Shown here piece after piece: positions 55,331-64,000 of a stretch of 64,000 nucleotides of DNA (positions are counted from its first letter, which is position 1; every line of letters starts with the position of its first letter). A program made the translations under genes and the position numbers. Below the pieces are notes generated by a model. It made no database searches. It was not told the DNA's origin and was given only the letters and a program-made list of their open reading frames with translations. This DNA comes from Candidatus Nitrospira nitrificans (GTDB lineage: Bacteria > Nitrospirota > Nitrospiria > Nitrospirales > Nitrospiraceae). The stretch covers positions 61,001 through 125,000 of the forward strand of contig NZ_CZPZ01000003.1 of assembly GCF_001458775.1 (NCBI RefSeq). Direction: 5' to 3'.

Positions 55331-55498
55331 CTTCGCTTCCGCAAGCGATGCACCAACCTCGGTTGCCTGCCGGCGTTTACGCCGGAGCAGTTCATGCCAG
55401 AGCGCTTTGTTCACCACCTGACTCCGCCGTCGAGGTGGAATCAGCTTAAAGAGCTCATCTCGCAATCGATCGTCGATGGACACATTGAGCTTGGCCAT
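55271..55498 (-). CDS. Ribbon-helix-helix antitoxin of the dead VapC
   Basis: The 75-residue product begins with MAKLNVSIDDRLRDELFKLI and continues with RSQVVNKALWHELLRRKRR, a ribbon-helix-helix domain. It lies upstream of the VapC remnant and overlaps its beginning. The C-terminus (GDYECRPSGSGAN) looks altered by a frameshift. Confidence 0.7.
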   Translation of the reverse strand: MAKLNVSIDDRLRDELFKLIPPRRRSQVVNKALWHELLRRKRRQATEVGASLAEAKRHPDRRGDYECRPSGSGAN

Positions 55499-55738
55499 AG
55501 TGTCATTCTCCCGAAAAGATGCACTTTCTGGATGCTAATGTTATGCGCCTAGTGTAGGCGCCTTACCAAGGCATTTGGGATGGACCCGCACACCTCACAA
55601 ATCAGACGATAATCGAAACCAGCTCTCGCTCGTCACCCAGTTGACACATCCCTCCCGCCTGCGTACCCTCCCCCTCTCACGCGCTTCGAGTTCAACCAAC
55701 GGCAATTCGACGTGGTCTAGAGACCAAACAGGCACGGC

Positions 55739-56710
55739 ATGAACATTACGTGTTGTCACCGAAGATACGTCCCGGAGAGATCTCCCCATTCTCTCGTTCA
55801 AGCCATCGCGGTCTGCTTACTCCTATCCGGCTGTGGAGCCACCCAGCTCGGAATGTGCGCGCCTCATACGAAAGAAGAAGGTACCCCGGCTGGAAATTGG
55901 GAGGAGTGTTTCGACCAATCATTCTCCCACGAAGGCATCACCCATCCGGTCTACTGCCTCAATGCCGGCACCTCGAAGCCGCCTGTGCTCTTGCTCCATG
56001 AACTGACAGGGCTGACTCCAGGGACACTCGCCTATGCGGAAGAACTCTCGAACGATTTCACTGTCTATGTGCCCCTGTTATTCGGCGAGAAAGGGACGTT
56101 CTCCCCGACCTCCGGCTTGTGGGCCTATTGGTTTCGAGGTGTGGTTGATTTCTTTCCCGGCGGCGAATGGGGTATTCCCACTCATGGAAGCGCTCCCGTC
56201 GTGGACTGGCTACGCGCTGTCGTGGGAAAGATAGGAGAGCGTCACCAAGAGCAGCGACTTGGCGTCATCGGGAGCTGCATGACCGGCCCCCTTCCTGTGG
56301 CCCTGCTGGACAATCCGCAAGTCGGCGCCGCGGTGGTCGCCCAACCGGCGCTGCCCCTGTCCTTTTGGTGGTCCACTGATGCGGACAAACAATCACTCGG
56401 TCTTTCGCTCGACGACCTTCAGGGCGCACAAGAAAGTGCTGCGAAGATTTATGGACTGAGATTTGAGACCGACTGCATGTCGGACCGGGCAAAATGGCGG
56501 ACCTTGCGCGACCAATTTGGCGATCGATTTCTGGACGGAGAAATCCCCGCGAGCGCCTATCGAGTAGAGGGAAAACCGACCAACGCCCACAGCACCCTGA
56601 TCGGCTCGTGGAAGAAGCAGGACGAGACCGGACAGTCCTCCCGAGACGCGCGCGCAGAAGTTCGGCGTTTTCTTCTGACGGAACTATCCGGGAGTCCGCA
56701 AGGCCGCTGA
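55739..56710 (+). CDS. Dienelactone-hydrolase-like lipoprotein
   Basis: The 323-residue protein has a lipoprotein-type N-terminus (AIAVCLLLSGCGA, lipobox LSGC near residue 31) and an alpha/beta-hydrolase domain: VLLLHELTGLTPGTLAYAEEL, elbow GVIGSCMTGPLP with Cys as nucleophile, and His in NAHSTLIGS. A Glu-containing loop and a Trp-rich segment (GLWAYWFRGVVDFFPGGEW) follow the first strand. It should act on esters at the cell envelope. Substrate unknown. The start ATG has no strong ribosome binding site. Confidence 0.82.
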   Translation: MNITCCHRRYVPERSPHSLVQAIAVCLLLSGCGATQLGMCAPHTKEEGTPAGNWEECFDQSFSHEGITHPVYCLNAGTSKPPVLLLHELTGLTPGTLAYAEELSNDFTVYVPLLFGEKGTFSPTSGLWAYWFRGVVDFFPGGEWGIPTHGSAPVVDWLRAVVGKIGERHQEQRLGVIGSCMTGPLPVALLDNPQVGAAVVAQPALPLSFWWSTDADKQSLGLSLDDLQGAQESAAKIYGLRFETDCMSDRAKWRTLRDQFGDRFLDGEIPASAYRVEGKPTNAHSTLIGSWKKQDETGQSSRDARAEVRRFLLTELSGSPQGR

Positions 56711-56830
56711 TTCACCCCTGCACCGGCTACCCATCCTTGACTTTCCCCATCGAAGCCGATAAGCACATCTCCGCATCCGTTGCCCGACACCGCTACGCAC
56801 TTCACGTTCGTGACAGAAGGAGCCCTGACC

Positions 56831-57970
56831 ATGAGTGACTTACGACTTTTCTACGCGACCAACCGCAACCACCTCGGCGGCGATCGCTGGCGCCCACATG
56901 GTTATGGGAAAAAATTCAGCGACGACGGCGTCGAGAACCTTCGTTTCGGCCGAGTCCTCGTCAAGGTCGATGAATCCAAGATGAACAAGTATCTTGAAAA
57001 GAACTGCGGAAGCATGGGACAGGGGGACGGCGAGGGGCTCATCAAGTACCTGGCCAAATGCGCCGAGTCCGCCGACATCGTGGCCTATCGGGAAAAGATC
57101 AACCGGTCGGTCGCCGAAGACCAACAAGAGAACATCAAACTAGGATCGCAAGGGGCATTTTCAGACCTGCAAACCGTCATGCGACAGAATTCGGATGTGC
57201 TGCTGTTTATCCATGGCTACAACGTCTCTTGGACCGACGCGGTCGGCACGGCCCTCTCGCTGCAGACTATGTTGAATTCCAGTCCGGAGAGAGACTCCGA
57301 GCAGCAGGTGCAGGTCGTGCTCTTTACCTGGCCTTCGGACGGGATGGCGCTCCCCTTCGTCTCCTATAAATCAGACCGGTCGGAGGCGGCTGGGTCCGGC
57401 AACGCGGTCGGCCGCGGCATTCTGAAGGTACGGGACTTTCTTGCCGGCTTGCGCCGAACAGAAGAAACGCTCTGCAAACAAGATCTCCATCTCCTCTGTC
57501 ACTCGATGGGCAACTACCTCTTACAGAACGCGCTCGAACGGTGCGATGCCTTCACACCCGGCAACGCATTGCCCCGCATCTTTGAGCACATTTTTCTCTG
57601 CTCGCCCGACGTGGACGACACCGCATTGGAAGAAGGGCAGCCGTTGGCGCGAGTGCATGAACTGGCCAGAAGCGTCAGCGTCTATCACAATCGCGGCGAT
57701 GCCGCCCTCGTCATTTCTGATTTCACGAAAGGCAATCCGGATCGACTGGGGTCAAACGGTCCGGCGCGCCCAGCTCACGTGCATAATAAGGTGCACCAGG
57801 TCGACTGCACCCCTCTCGTCAGGGGTCGCGTCGAACACAGTTACTATCTGGTGGGGCACGTCAATGCCGACATCCGCATGAGTATCGATGGACTTCCACA
57901 TGACGACCCAAGCCGACACCGCAACCGGCTCGGCGTGATGGGCAATCAGTGGGAAATGCGATCCGCCTAA
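56831..57970 (+). CDS. Alpha/beta hydrolase (DUF900-like)
   Basis: The 379-residue protein has the lipase-like pattern VLLFIHGYNVSWTDAVGTALSLQ, then VQVVLFTWPSDG, the nucleophile Ser in LLCHSMGNYLLQNAL, an Asp in LCSPDVDDT and a His near VEHSYYLVGHVN. AGAAGGAG lies at good spacing before the ATG at 56831. It follows the lipoprotein hydrolase by 120 nt. It lacks a signal peptide and is probably cytoplasmic. Confidence 0.88.
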   Translation: MSDLRLFYATNRNHLGGDRWRPHGYGKKFSDDGVENLRFGRVLVKVDESKMNKYLEKNCGSMGQGDGEGLIKYLAKCAESADIVAYREKINRSVAEDQQENIKLGSQGAFSDLQTVMRQNSDVLLFIHGYNVSWTDAVGTALSLQTMLNSSPERDSEQQVQVVLFTWPSDGMALPFVSYKSDRSEAAGSGNAVGRGILKVRDFLAGLRRTEETLCKQDLHLLCHSMGNYLLQNALERCDAFTPGNALPRIFEHIFLCSPDVDDTALEEGQPLARVHELARSVSVYHNRGDAALVISDFTKGNPDRLGSNGPARPAHVHNKVHQVDCTPLVRGRVEHSYYLVGHVNADIRMSIDGLPHDDPSRHRNRLGVMGNQWEMRSA

Positions 57971-58222
57971 GGGATAGAGAACAAACGTCGTGTTTGGACT
58001 TGGCACTGCCGAGCCGTAAGAGGTCGGACCGATTCCGTCCAAGACCTGATCGCCATGAATGGCCTCGGCATGAAAGATTTCCCGATCGTATTCATCCAAT
58101 CAGCCCTGTCTGGTGAGACCTCGTCCGGGACTTCGTTGACCAGCTTCCCATCGTCGTTATACTCCCGTTCTCGACTCCTGTTCTTGTTGCTGGGAATCAA
58201 CGGAAACCATTCGCTCTGACAG

Positions 58223-58738
58223 TTGAGATACCGGTGGTATCCCCGAGCTTCGCATCCCTGGCTCTGGACGCCTGTGACGTACTGGCTTATCATATTGCTA
58301 TCTGCCTGCCATGAGGTCCCCGTGAACTCCGCAACTGCCTTTCGATTCCTCATCCTGGTTATTCCTGTGGCATGGGTGATCCTTCGCCTCTTACCCGCCG
58401 AGCACCCCCGGTATGGTCATCTCCAGATCGCCGCGCAGCAGGCACAAAACCAGCCATCACACCACGAAACCGACACGTTCATGCGCCACGAATCCCTGTT
58501 CAAGGCCCATTACCAATCGCACTATGCAACATCGGGATACGATTTCAACCACTATCGGTTGGCCTATAAGTATGGGTTTGATCTCACCCTTGATCCCGAC
58601 AATCAGAAGATGGACTGGAAGAGCATCGAATCCCAGGCGCGCCAAAACTGGAATGAAGGGATCATGGGCCAGTGGAGCCAGTACCACCAAGCCGTATTCT
58701 ATGGATGGGAGCAGGGCCTCAAACTCAACGGCGGATGA
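58223..58738 (+). CDS. Hypothetical protein with N-terminal hydrophobic segments
   Basis: The frame has two hydrophobic segments (TYWLIILLSAC and FRFLILVIPVAWVILRLL) and a soluble C-terminal half (YDFNHYRLAYKYGFDLTLDP, WKSIESQARQNWNEG, WSQYHQAVFYGWEQGLKL) that resembles small Trp/Tyr-rich domains found near stress genes. The start is uncertain: TTG at 58223 or GTG at 58274, which would place LSAC near the N-terminus as a possible lipobox. No family can be named. Confidence 0.5.
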   Translation: MRYRWYPRASHPWLWTPVTYWLIILLSACHEVPVNSATAFRFLILVIPVAWVILRLLPAEHPRYGHLQIAAQQAQNQPSHHETDTFMRHESLFKAHYQSHYATSGYDFNHYRLAYKYGFDLTLDPDNQKMDWKSIESQARQNWNEGIMGQWSQYHQAVFYGWEQGLKLNGG

Positions 58739-59144
58739 GGACAACAGGGAAACAGTCGACGAGCGGGGAACAACAAGAGACGTGACCGGCGGGTTTCGGT
58801 CATTAAACTCTTTTTCTAATCCGACAATCCTCCAGACCGAATGTGTCCAGGGCCGAAGTCTTACGACATCCCCACGAAGCCCGTCGCTTTTGCTCTGTAC
58901 AGCGTCCCCTACAGTCTTGTGCTTCTGATTAATGTGCAAGACCTGATCGCCCTGAGTTGTGTGGAGCCCAGCCGTCCGCAGTAGAATCCCTACATTTGAC
59001 GAGTTCCTCAGGTGTTCCCCTCGTGTGTGGTTCATACACATTTCCCTTCACGCCATCTCTCAAGCTTGCATTCGAAACGACCGACATACTTGAAGGGAAC
59101 CTCGACGTAACGCTCCAGGAACACACCGCCAGAACAAGGGGGCC
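58739..59144. other. Gap upstream of transketolase
   Basis: About 400 nt without a gene. No clear promoter or terminator was found. Confidence 0.4.
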
Positions 59145-61217
59145 ATGGTGACGAACGTACAACTCGACCAGACCTGCATCAACACAATCCGCACCCTTTC
59201 GATGGACGCCGTGCAGCAAGCCAATTCTGGCCATCCGGGAACACCGATGGCCATGGCCCCGGTTGCCTACTGTCTCTGGCAACGAATCCTACGATTTGAT
59301 CCGAACGATCCAATTTGGCCGAACCGAGACCGGTTCGTGCTGTCGATGGGACACGCCTCCATGCTCCTCTACTCTCTCCTGCATTTGACCGGAGTGAAGG
59401 CGGTCAATCCCCAATACGAACGGCTGGGCGAGCTCTCAGTGCAACTGGACGACCTCAAACGCTTCCGCCAACTCAACAGCAAGTGCGCAGGACATCCGGA
59501 ATACCGCTGGACCTCCGGCGTGGAGACCACGACTGGGCCGCTCGGGCAAGGAATCGCCACCAGCGTCGGGATGGCGATCGCCGCTCAATGGCAAGCCCAC
59601 TACTTCAATCGCCCTGGCTTCGATATGTTCGACTACAACGTCTACGCGCTGTGCGGCGACGGCTGTATGATGGAAGGCGTCGCAGGAGAAGCGGCGTCCC
59701 TTGCGGCGCACTTGAAGCTGTCCAACCTCTGCTGGATCTATGACAACAATAAAATCACAATCGAAGGGCACACAGACTGGGCCTTCAGCGAGGATGTGGC
59801 CACCCGTTTCATTGGATACGGATGGAACGTCACCCGGGTCGGCGACGCCAATGATCTCGACATGCTCGAACGGGCCCTTATGACGTTCAACCGGGAAGTG
59901 GGGCGACCGACACTGATCATCGTCGACAGTCATATCGCCTATGGATCCCCCAACAAACAAGATACCCACGCCGCCCACGGCGAACCGCTGGGAGAAGAAG
60001 AAATTCGGCTGACCAAACGGAACTACGGCTGGCCCGAGCACGAAAAGTTCCTGGTGCCCGATGGCGTGCGTGAACATTTCCAACAGGGCATGGGTACGCG
60101 CGGACGCGAAGCGCGCGCGGCCTGGATGGCCAAGCTTGAGGACTACCAACGACAATTCCCCCAGCTCGCTGAACAACTCTCCCACATGCAACAGCGCCAC
60201 CTGCCCGAGGGATGGGACAAGGATCTCCCGTTGTTCCCTCCCGATGCCAAGGGAGTGGCTGGTCGCGATGCCTCGAGCAAGGTGCTCAACGCCCTCGCGC
60301 AACAGGTCCCGTGGCTCTTAGGCGGGTCCGCGGATCTGGCCCCCTCGACGAAGACCCGTTTGACCTTCGAGGGAGCCGGCGATTTCACCGCCACGAGCCG
60401 CGGCGGCCGCAACCTGCATTTCGGCGTCCGGGAACATGCGATGGGCTCGGTGTTAAACGGGCTCTCCCTCTCCAAGGTACGCCCCTACGGCTCCGGCTTC
60501 CTCATTTTCAGCGATTACAGCCGGGGCGCGATCCGCTTGAGCGCGCTGATGGAAATCCCCGTTATCCACATTTTCACCCACGATTCGATCGGGGTGGGCG
60601 AGGATGGCCCCACACATCAGCCGATCGAGCAACTCGCCTCGCTGCGCGCGATCCCGAATCTGATCGTCCTTCGGCCTGCGGACGCGAACGAGGTCTTGGA
60701 AGCCTGGCGCGTCATCATGCAATTGAAACATGAGCCGGTCGCCTTGATTCTGACCAGACAGGCCCTCCCGACCATCGACCGTGCTACCTACGCCGCGGCA
60801 TCCGGAGTGGCCAAAGGCGCCTACATATTGGCCGATGCGCCTGGGGGGAAACCGGACCTGCTATTACTCGCCAGTGGCAGTGAAGTCTGGCTCTGTCTCG
60901 AGGCCGCGGAACAGTTGAAGGCACAGGGAATCAAGGCCCGCGTGGTGAGCATGCCGTCGTGGGAGCTGTTCGAGCATCAGCCGCAGACCTATCGCGATAG
61001 TGTGATTCCTCCAACCGTGACGGCCAGAGTCTGCGTGGAGCAGGCCTCCACGTTTGGATGGGCTCGCTATGCAGGCCTGAACGGCGAGATCATCGGCATG
61101 AAAACTTTTGGCGCCTCGGCGCCTCTCAAAGAGCTTCAAAAGAAATTCGGATTCACGACGGACAATGTCGTGGCGGCGGCAAAAGGGCAGGTTCAGAGAA
61201 TAGCGAAGGCCGCCTGA
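59145..61217 (+). CDS. tkt: Transketolase
   Basis: The 690-residue enzyme transfers two-carbon units between sugar phosphates in the pentose phosphate or Calvin-type cycles, using thiamine diphosphate. Seen are the N-terminal ANSGHPGTPMAMAP, the cofactor motif GDGCMMEGVAGEAAS with the metal-binding YDNNKIT, the catalytic Glu in FGVREHAMG, and the C-terminal domain with SGSEVWL. Length is normal. GGGGG lies just before the ATG. A hairpin follows the stop. Confidence 0.97.
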   Translation: MVTNVQLDQTCINTIRTLSMDAVQQANSGHPGTPMAMAPVAYCLWQRILRFDPNDPIWPNRDRFVLSMGHASMLLYSLLHLTGVKAVNPQYERLGELSVQLDDLKRFRQLNSKCAGHPEYRWTSGVETTTGPLGQGIATSVGMAIAAQWQAHYFNRPGFDMFDYNVYALCGDGCMMEGVAGEAASLAAHLKLSNLCWIYDNNKITIEGHTDWAFSEDVATRFIGYGWNVTRVGDANDLDMLERALMTFNREVGRPTLIIVDSHIAYGSPNKQDTHAAHGEPLGEEEIRLTKRNYGWPEHEKFLVPDGVREHFQQGMGTRGREARAAWMAKLEDYQRQFPQLAEQLSHMQQRHLPEGWDKDLPLFPPDAKGVAGRDASSKVLNALAQQVPWLLGGSADLAPSTKTRLTFEGAGDFTATSRGGRNLHFGVREHAMGSVLNGLSLSKVRPYGSGFLIFSDYSRGAIRLSALMEIPVIHIFTHDSIGVGEDGPTHQPIEQLASLRAIPNLIVLRPADANEVLEAWRVIMQLKHEPVALILTRQALPTIDRATYAAASGVAKGAYILADAPGGKPDLLLLASGSEVWLCLEAAEQLKAQGIKARVVSMPSWELFEHQPQTYRDSVIPPTVTARVCVEQASTFGWARYAGLNGEIIGMKTFGASAPLKELQKKFGFTTDNVVAAAKGQVQRIAKAA

Positions 61218-61223
61218 GGGTCC

Positions 61224-61266
61224 GAGGCCGCATTGGTCATGAACCGCTCGTGGCCAATGTGGCCTC
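61224..61266 (+). terminator. Hairpin after transketolase
   Basis: GAGGCCGCATTGG pairs with CCAATGTGGCCTC (one G-T pair) around a 17-nt loop, 7 nt beyond the tkt stop. There is no T run, so termination is uncertain. Confidence 0.45.
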
Positions 61267-61307
61267 GGAGTTCACCCTTGCTTCCTGTATACTCCATACT
61301 CGTTGGT

Positions 61308-61343
61308 CCGACACAGATTTGATTCTTCACTAATCTGTGTCGG
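61308..61343. other. 12-bp perfect inverted repeat
   Basis: CCGACACAGATT (61308-61319) is complementary to AATCTGTGTCGG (61332-61343) with a 12-nt loop. No T run is adjacent. It may be a second hairpin in the tkt 3' region or an element end. Confidence 0.55.
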
Positions 61344-61603
61344 CAAGAAGCAGTCTCCTGAAAGCCGATTCACAACTCTCCGCTAGACACTCCCTTTTAC
61401 GGCACGCGCAACGATATCCCTATCGGCAGCTACCCACCCGCGCCTACCCTTACAGCAAACTTATTCGCACGAGCACTCGCCGCTACAATGGCGATACTCA
61501 AGGTGTCTCGACCGATGTACTCATCCGAGTCCTTGCCGCCACTAGTCATCGCGCCGAGCTCCTGGTCAAGAAATCGGCTGCCTAGTCGACGCGAAGAAGC
61601 GCC

Positions 61604-61741
61604 ATGAAACTTAAGACGAAGTCCACCGGCAATGTCTTCCGAGACATCGGCTTTCCGCGCGAAGAAGCCGAGCATCTATTGGTCCGCGCGGATCTCATGA
61701 TTCAGCTGCCGAAGCTCATCACTCACGTCCCGTCGACTTAA
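61604..61741 (+). pseudogene. Truncated Xre-type antitoxin
   Basis: The 45-residue frame (TKSTGNVFRDIGFPREEAEH, then LLVRADLMIQLPKLI) is the start of a well-known Xre antitoxin type. The helix-turn-helix that should follow is missing; after the stop a trace AAKIF remains in a nearby frame. No toxin gene is present upstream. Confidence 0.7.
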
Positions 61742-62072
61742 GAAAGGTTGCGGCCAAGATTTTCGATGGTAGGTAGCCCCGCGTGAGCGCTTTGGGCTCA
61801 ATGAACGACGGATGTGCCGGTTTGGGCTCACCCGAAAAAATAGGCTAAGGGATCAGCGTCAATTCTTTTACCAGATCCGCAAGGCGGTCGCTCGATGACA
61901 CGCCGGGATATTCGTGCCATTTCAGATCAGGTGGTTGCCGGTAAAGCCATCACTTATCCGCTGGCCGAATGGACTTGAGCTTGGCTACCGGCCAATCGGT
62001 CCACTCATTGATCGCCTTTCGCTTGCCTTTTTACGCCTGATCGCAAAGGCGTTGCGCAACTTCATACCCACT
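61742..62072. other. Gap downstream of nth
   Basis: About 330 nt with no gene; the left part holds the decayed tail of the Xre antitoxin. Confidence 0.4.
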
Positions 62073-62744
62073 TCATCGATGTTTGGTCACACCAACCTGC
62101 CTGCACATGTTAACGACTGGACACGTGGAACATTTCGGCAAAATGGGAGTGCAGATGTGTTTGCCGAATGGAACAAGCAAGCGGTTGATCTCAACCCAAA
62201 ACCGTTTCGGCAATTTGGTCTCAAGGCGCAGCATGGTCTGTTCGGGCGTCGGTGCTGAAATAAATCCCCATCGATTCGTCACTCGATGGACGTGGGTATC
62301 CACACTGATCGCAGGTATCCCGCATGCGATACCTAACACGAGATGGGCGCATTTTGGGCCCACTCCTGTGAATGATTGTAGAACGGCTTCATCGCACGGC
62401 AGCCTTCCTTCATAATTTTGCACCGTACGTATCGCGATCTCTCGTATATGCTGGGCTTTTACCCCTCGAAACGACGTTCCATGAATCAGCTCTTCGATCC
62501 GTTCAACGGAAAGCTTTGCAACGTGAGCAGGTGTCCTCGCTATTGAGAACAATCGTTGGGCCGTGGGGACCGTGGTTTCATCCCGAGTTCGAACAGAAAT
62601 CAAACAGGCCACCAATTGCTCGAATGGAGAAACGAATCCCTCATCAGCGAGCTGAAACATGGCAGCCTTTGGAAAAGGTTCAATCGCTTTCCCGATCTTC
62701 CGAAAGACAGACGTGATCTTAAACGGCTGCTTTTGCATAGGCAT
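62073..62744 (-). CDS. nth: Endonuclease III (base-excision repair)
   Basis: The protein has the helix-hairpin-helix signature with the catalytic Lys (SFTGVGPKCAHLVLG) and catalytic Asp (ISVDTHVHRVTNRWG), and the C-terminal iron-sulfur cluster Cys-x6-Cys-x2-Cys-x5-Cys (CTPILPKCSTCPVVNMC). It removes oxidised pyrimidines and nicks the abasic site. The start is uncertain: ATG at 62744 gives 223 residues; upstream and nearby in-frame alternatives exist and no strong ribosome binding site is seen. Confidence 0.95.
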   Translation of the reverse strand: MPMQKQPFKITSVFRKIGKAIEPFPKAAMFQLADEGFVSPFEQLVACLISVRTRDETTVPTAQRLFSIARTPAHVAKLSVERIEELIHGTSFRGVKAQHIREIAIRTVQNYEGRLPCDEAVLQSFTGVGPKCAHLVLGIACGIPAISVDTHVHRVTNRWGFISAPTPEQTMLRLETKLPKRFWVEINRLLVPFGKHICTPILPKCSTCPVVNMCRQVGVTKHR

Positions 62745-63163
62745 GATCAGATGGGGAAGAATCAAACCGACTCTTTGTAAATTATCCCAGGCAGAGGTTC
62801 AACCCAAGCTTACTTGCACTGGATCTCAAAAAAGGCCCGCTGCCGACGAGGAGCTCTGCGAAAACACGGGGGGAAAAGGCTACCTTCGAACAAGCCGGTT
62901 CTTCAAAAAGGCTGAGATTTACTACCCAGGCCCCCGTCATCCCGATTTGCATCTCTGGCGAAAGGGGCAATAAGCTGGTGCAAACGTACTGAACCAGGCA
63001 AACCAGGACAAGATATTTTCATGCCTCATCCTCACCGGTTGAAACAATTGCTCGTCCTGGATGTGCTGAGTACGTCTTCGGAGCGACTCTTCATTAATCA
63101 GCGGACCTTTGTTATAACCCGGCAAAGGTTCACACCGTACTTCGCGGGACGCCACACCGAGCC
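62745..63163. other. Gap with traces of 5S-like sequence
   Basis: No gene was found. Short stretches (near 63112-63145) resemble the 3' part of the 5S gene. Confidence 0.35.
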
Positions 63164-63260
63164 ACAAAATAAGAAAGCCTACTGGCTTTCACCAGCAGGC
63201 TTCTTTGTGTAACCAGGCAGTGGTCCATACTTTCCACCCATCCGACACCTAGCCTGCCGA
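63164..63260 (-). pseudogene. Decayed 5S rRNA end with terminator-like hairpin
   Basis: An imperfect hairpin (AAGCCTACTGG facing CCAGCAGGCTT) with a T-rich run on the minus strand is followed by GTAACCAGGCAGTGGTCC, which resembles the start of the true copy at 63419 (GTAACCCGGCAGCGTCC). The remaining 5S sequence is unrecognisable. It looks like an old duplicate of the rRNA operon end. Confidence 0.45.
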
Positions 63261-63369
63261 GACAGGCTCTTAGCCCATGGCTTGCTCGTATCGGCGACTC
63301 TTCATCGCTCTATCGTAATTGACGTCGCCGGATAAAACCCATCGACCTTCTTCAGGGACGCTACGCCCG

Positions 63370-63413
63370 TTTTCAAAAGAAAAGGCCCGCTGATCTTTCG
63401 ACCAGCGGGCCTT
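63370..63413 (-). terminator. Terminator of the rRNA operon
   Basis: An 11-bp perfect stem (AAGGCCCGCTG with CAGCGGGCCTT) with a 10-nt loop, followed on the minus strand by TTTTCTTTT. It is just beyond the 5S gene. Confidence 0.85.
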
Positions 63414-63419
63414 CGTTGT

Positions 63420-63538
63420 AACCCGGCAGCGTCCTACTTTCCCACTGCCTCGCGGCGGCAGTAACATCGGCCTTGGAGGGCTTAACTTCCGTGTTCGGTA
63501 TGGGAACGGGTGGGGCCCCTCCGGTATGGCCACCGGGA
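63420..63538 (-). rRNA. rrf: 5S ribosomal RNA
   Basis: Read on the minus strand, the 119-nt sequence contains the conserved CCCATACCGAACACGGAAG and AGTAGG segments, and its ends pair (CCCGG with CCGGG). It is followed by a strong terminator. Confidence 0.95.
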
Positions 63539-63670
63539 ACACTTGTGATCAAATAGGCCTTGTGCGCTTGGTACTGAGTCTGAAGCTAATAGCACAGAAC
63601 TCAGAACTTTTTGAGCACTCCACAATACCTTCTTCGTATCGTGGTGAGACCATGTCTATCAGGAGCAAAG

Positions 63671-64000
<330 letters not shown>

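Noticed and set aside
61218..61603. Frame of about 80 residues between tkt and the Xre remnant
   Set aside because: It runs through a perfect hairpin, has odd composition and no ribosome binding site.

Overview
The window looks like a chromosomal segment of a Nitrospira-type bacterium (phylum Nitrospirota). This is an inference from moderately high GC, the family mix (ClpS, DUF3386, DUF5069, bactofilin, a GlrK/lipoprotein/GlrR operon) and short repeats scattered between genes. No database search was possible. An rRNA operon enters from the right end on the minus strand (23S 3' part, then 5S and a terminator).

Layout. 1-3.05 kb: small housekeeping genes (ClpS-like adaptor, DUF3386, DUF5069, an NAD(P)-binding reductase). 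3.54-8.34 kb: a decayed genomic island in the 3' end of a tRNA-Thr gene, with a truncated tyrosine integrase, a VapBC pair, a GlxA-type regulator facing a monooxygenase, two remnants of an HUH replication initiator and a degenerate copy of the tRNA end at the far border. 8.5-13.3 kb: a three-gene signalling operon of GlrK, QseG-like lipoprotein and GlrR type, and a membrane protein. 13.5-17.5 kb: clpB, an unknown gene and a Uma2-type nuclease.

17.86-31.31 kb: a complete type I-G (formerly I-U) CRISPR-Cas locus read on the minus strand: cas3 (helicase with C-terminal HD), csx17/cas8u2, csb1/cas7, csb2/cas5-cas6, a cas4-cas1 fusion, cas2, a leader and an array of 41 repeats. Seven repeat-spacer units of the array are duplicated in tandem and one copy holds a chimeric spacer. 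Toxin-antitoxin debris on both strands separates the effector genes from the adaptation genes. A WYL-domain regulator lies 2-3 kb upstream of cas3, and a perfect inverted repeat sits just in front of cas3.

32-43.9 kb: a secreted protein made of 12-residue NPVN repeats, VapBC, the WYL regulator, comM, an oxidoreductase, a dienelactone-hydrolase-like protein with an altered nucleophile site, DUF423, a bactofilin, a broken RHH/PIN pair and MazEF. 44.97-50.74 kb: an unusual same-strand cluster of lipoprotein, trypsin-fold protease, three-helix membrane protein, patatin-like phospholipase and a frameshifted membrane protein. This is the best candidate here for an undescribed system. 51-55.5 kb: accessory debris with HicBA, a glutathione peroxidase remnant, an IS5-type element with a CTTG target duplication, HigBA and a dead VapC. 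55.7-62.8 kb: two alpha/beta hydrolases, transketolase, a truncated Xre antitoxin and endonuclease III. The last 1.2 kb holds decayed 5S-like sequence and the real rRNA genes.

About ten toxin-antitoxin loci occur in 64 kb and roughly half have a broken or missing toxin, which suggests repeated gain and decay of accessory DNA around a stable core.
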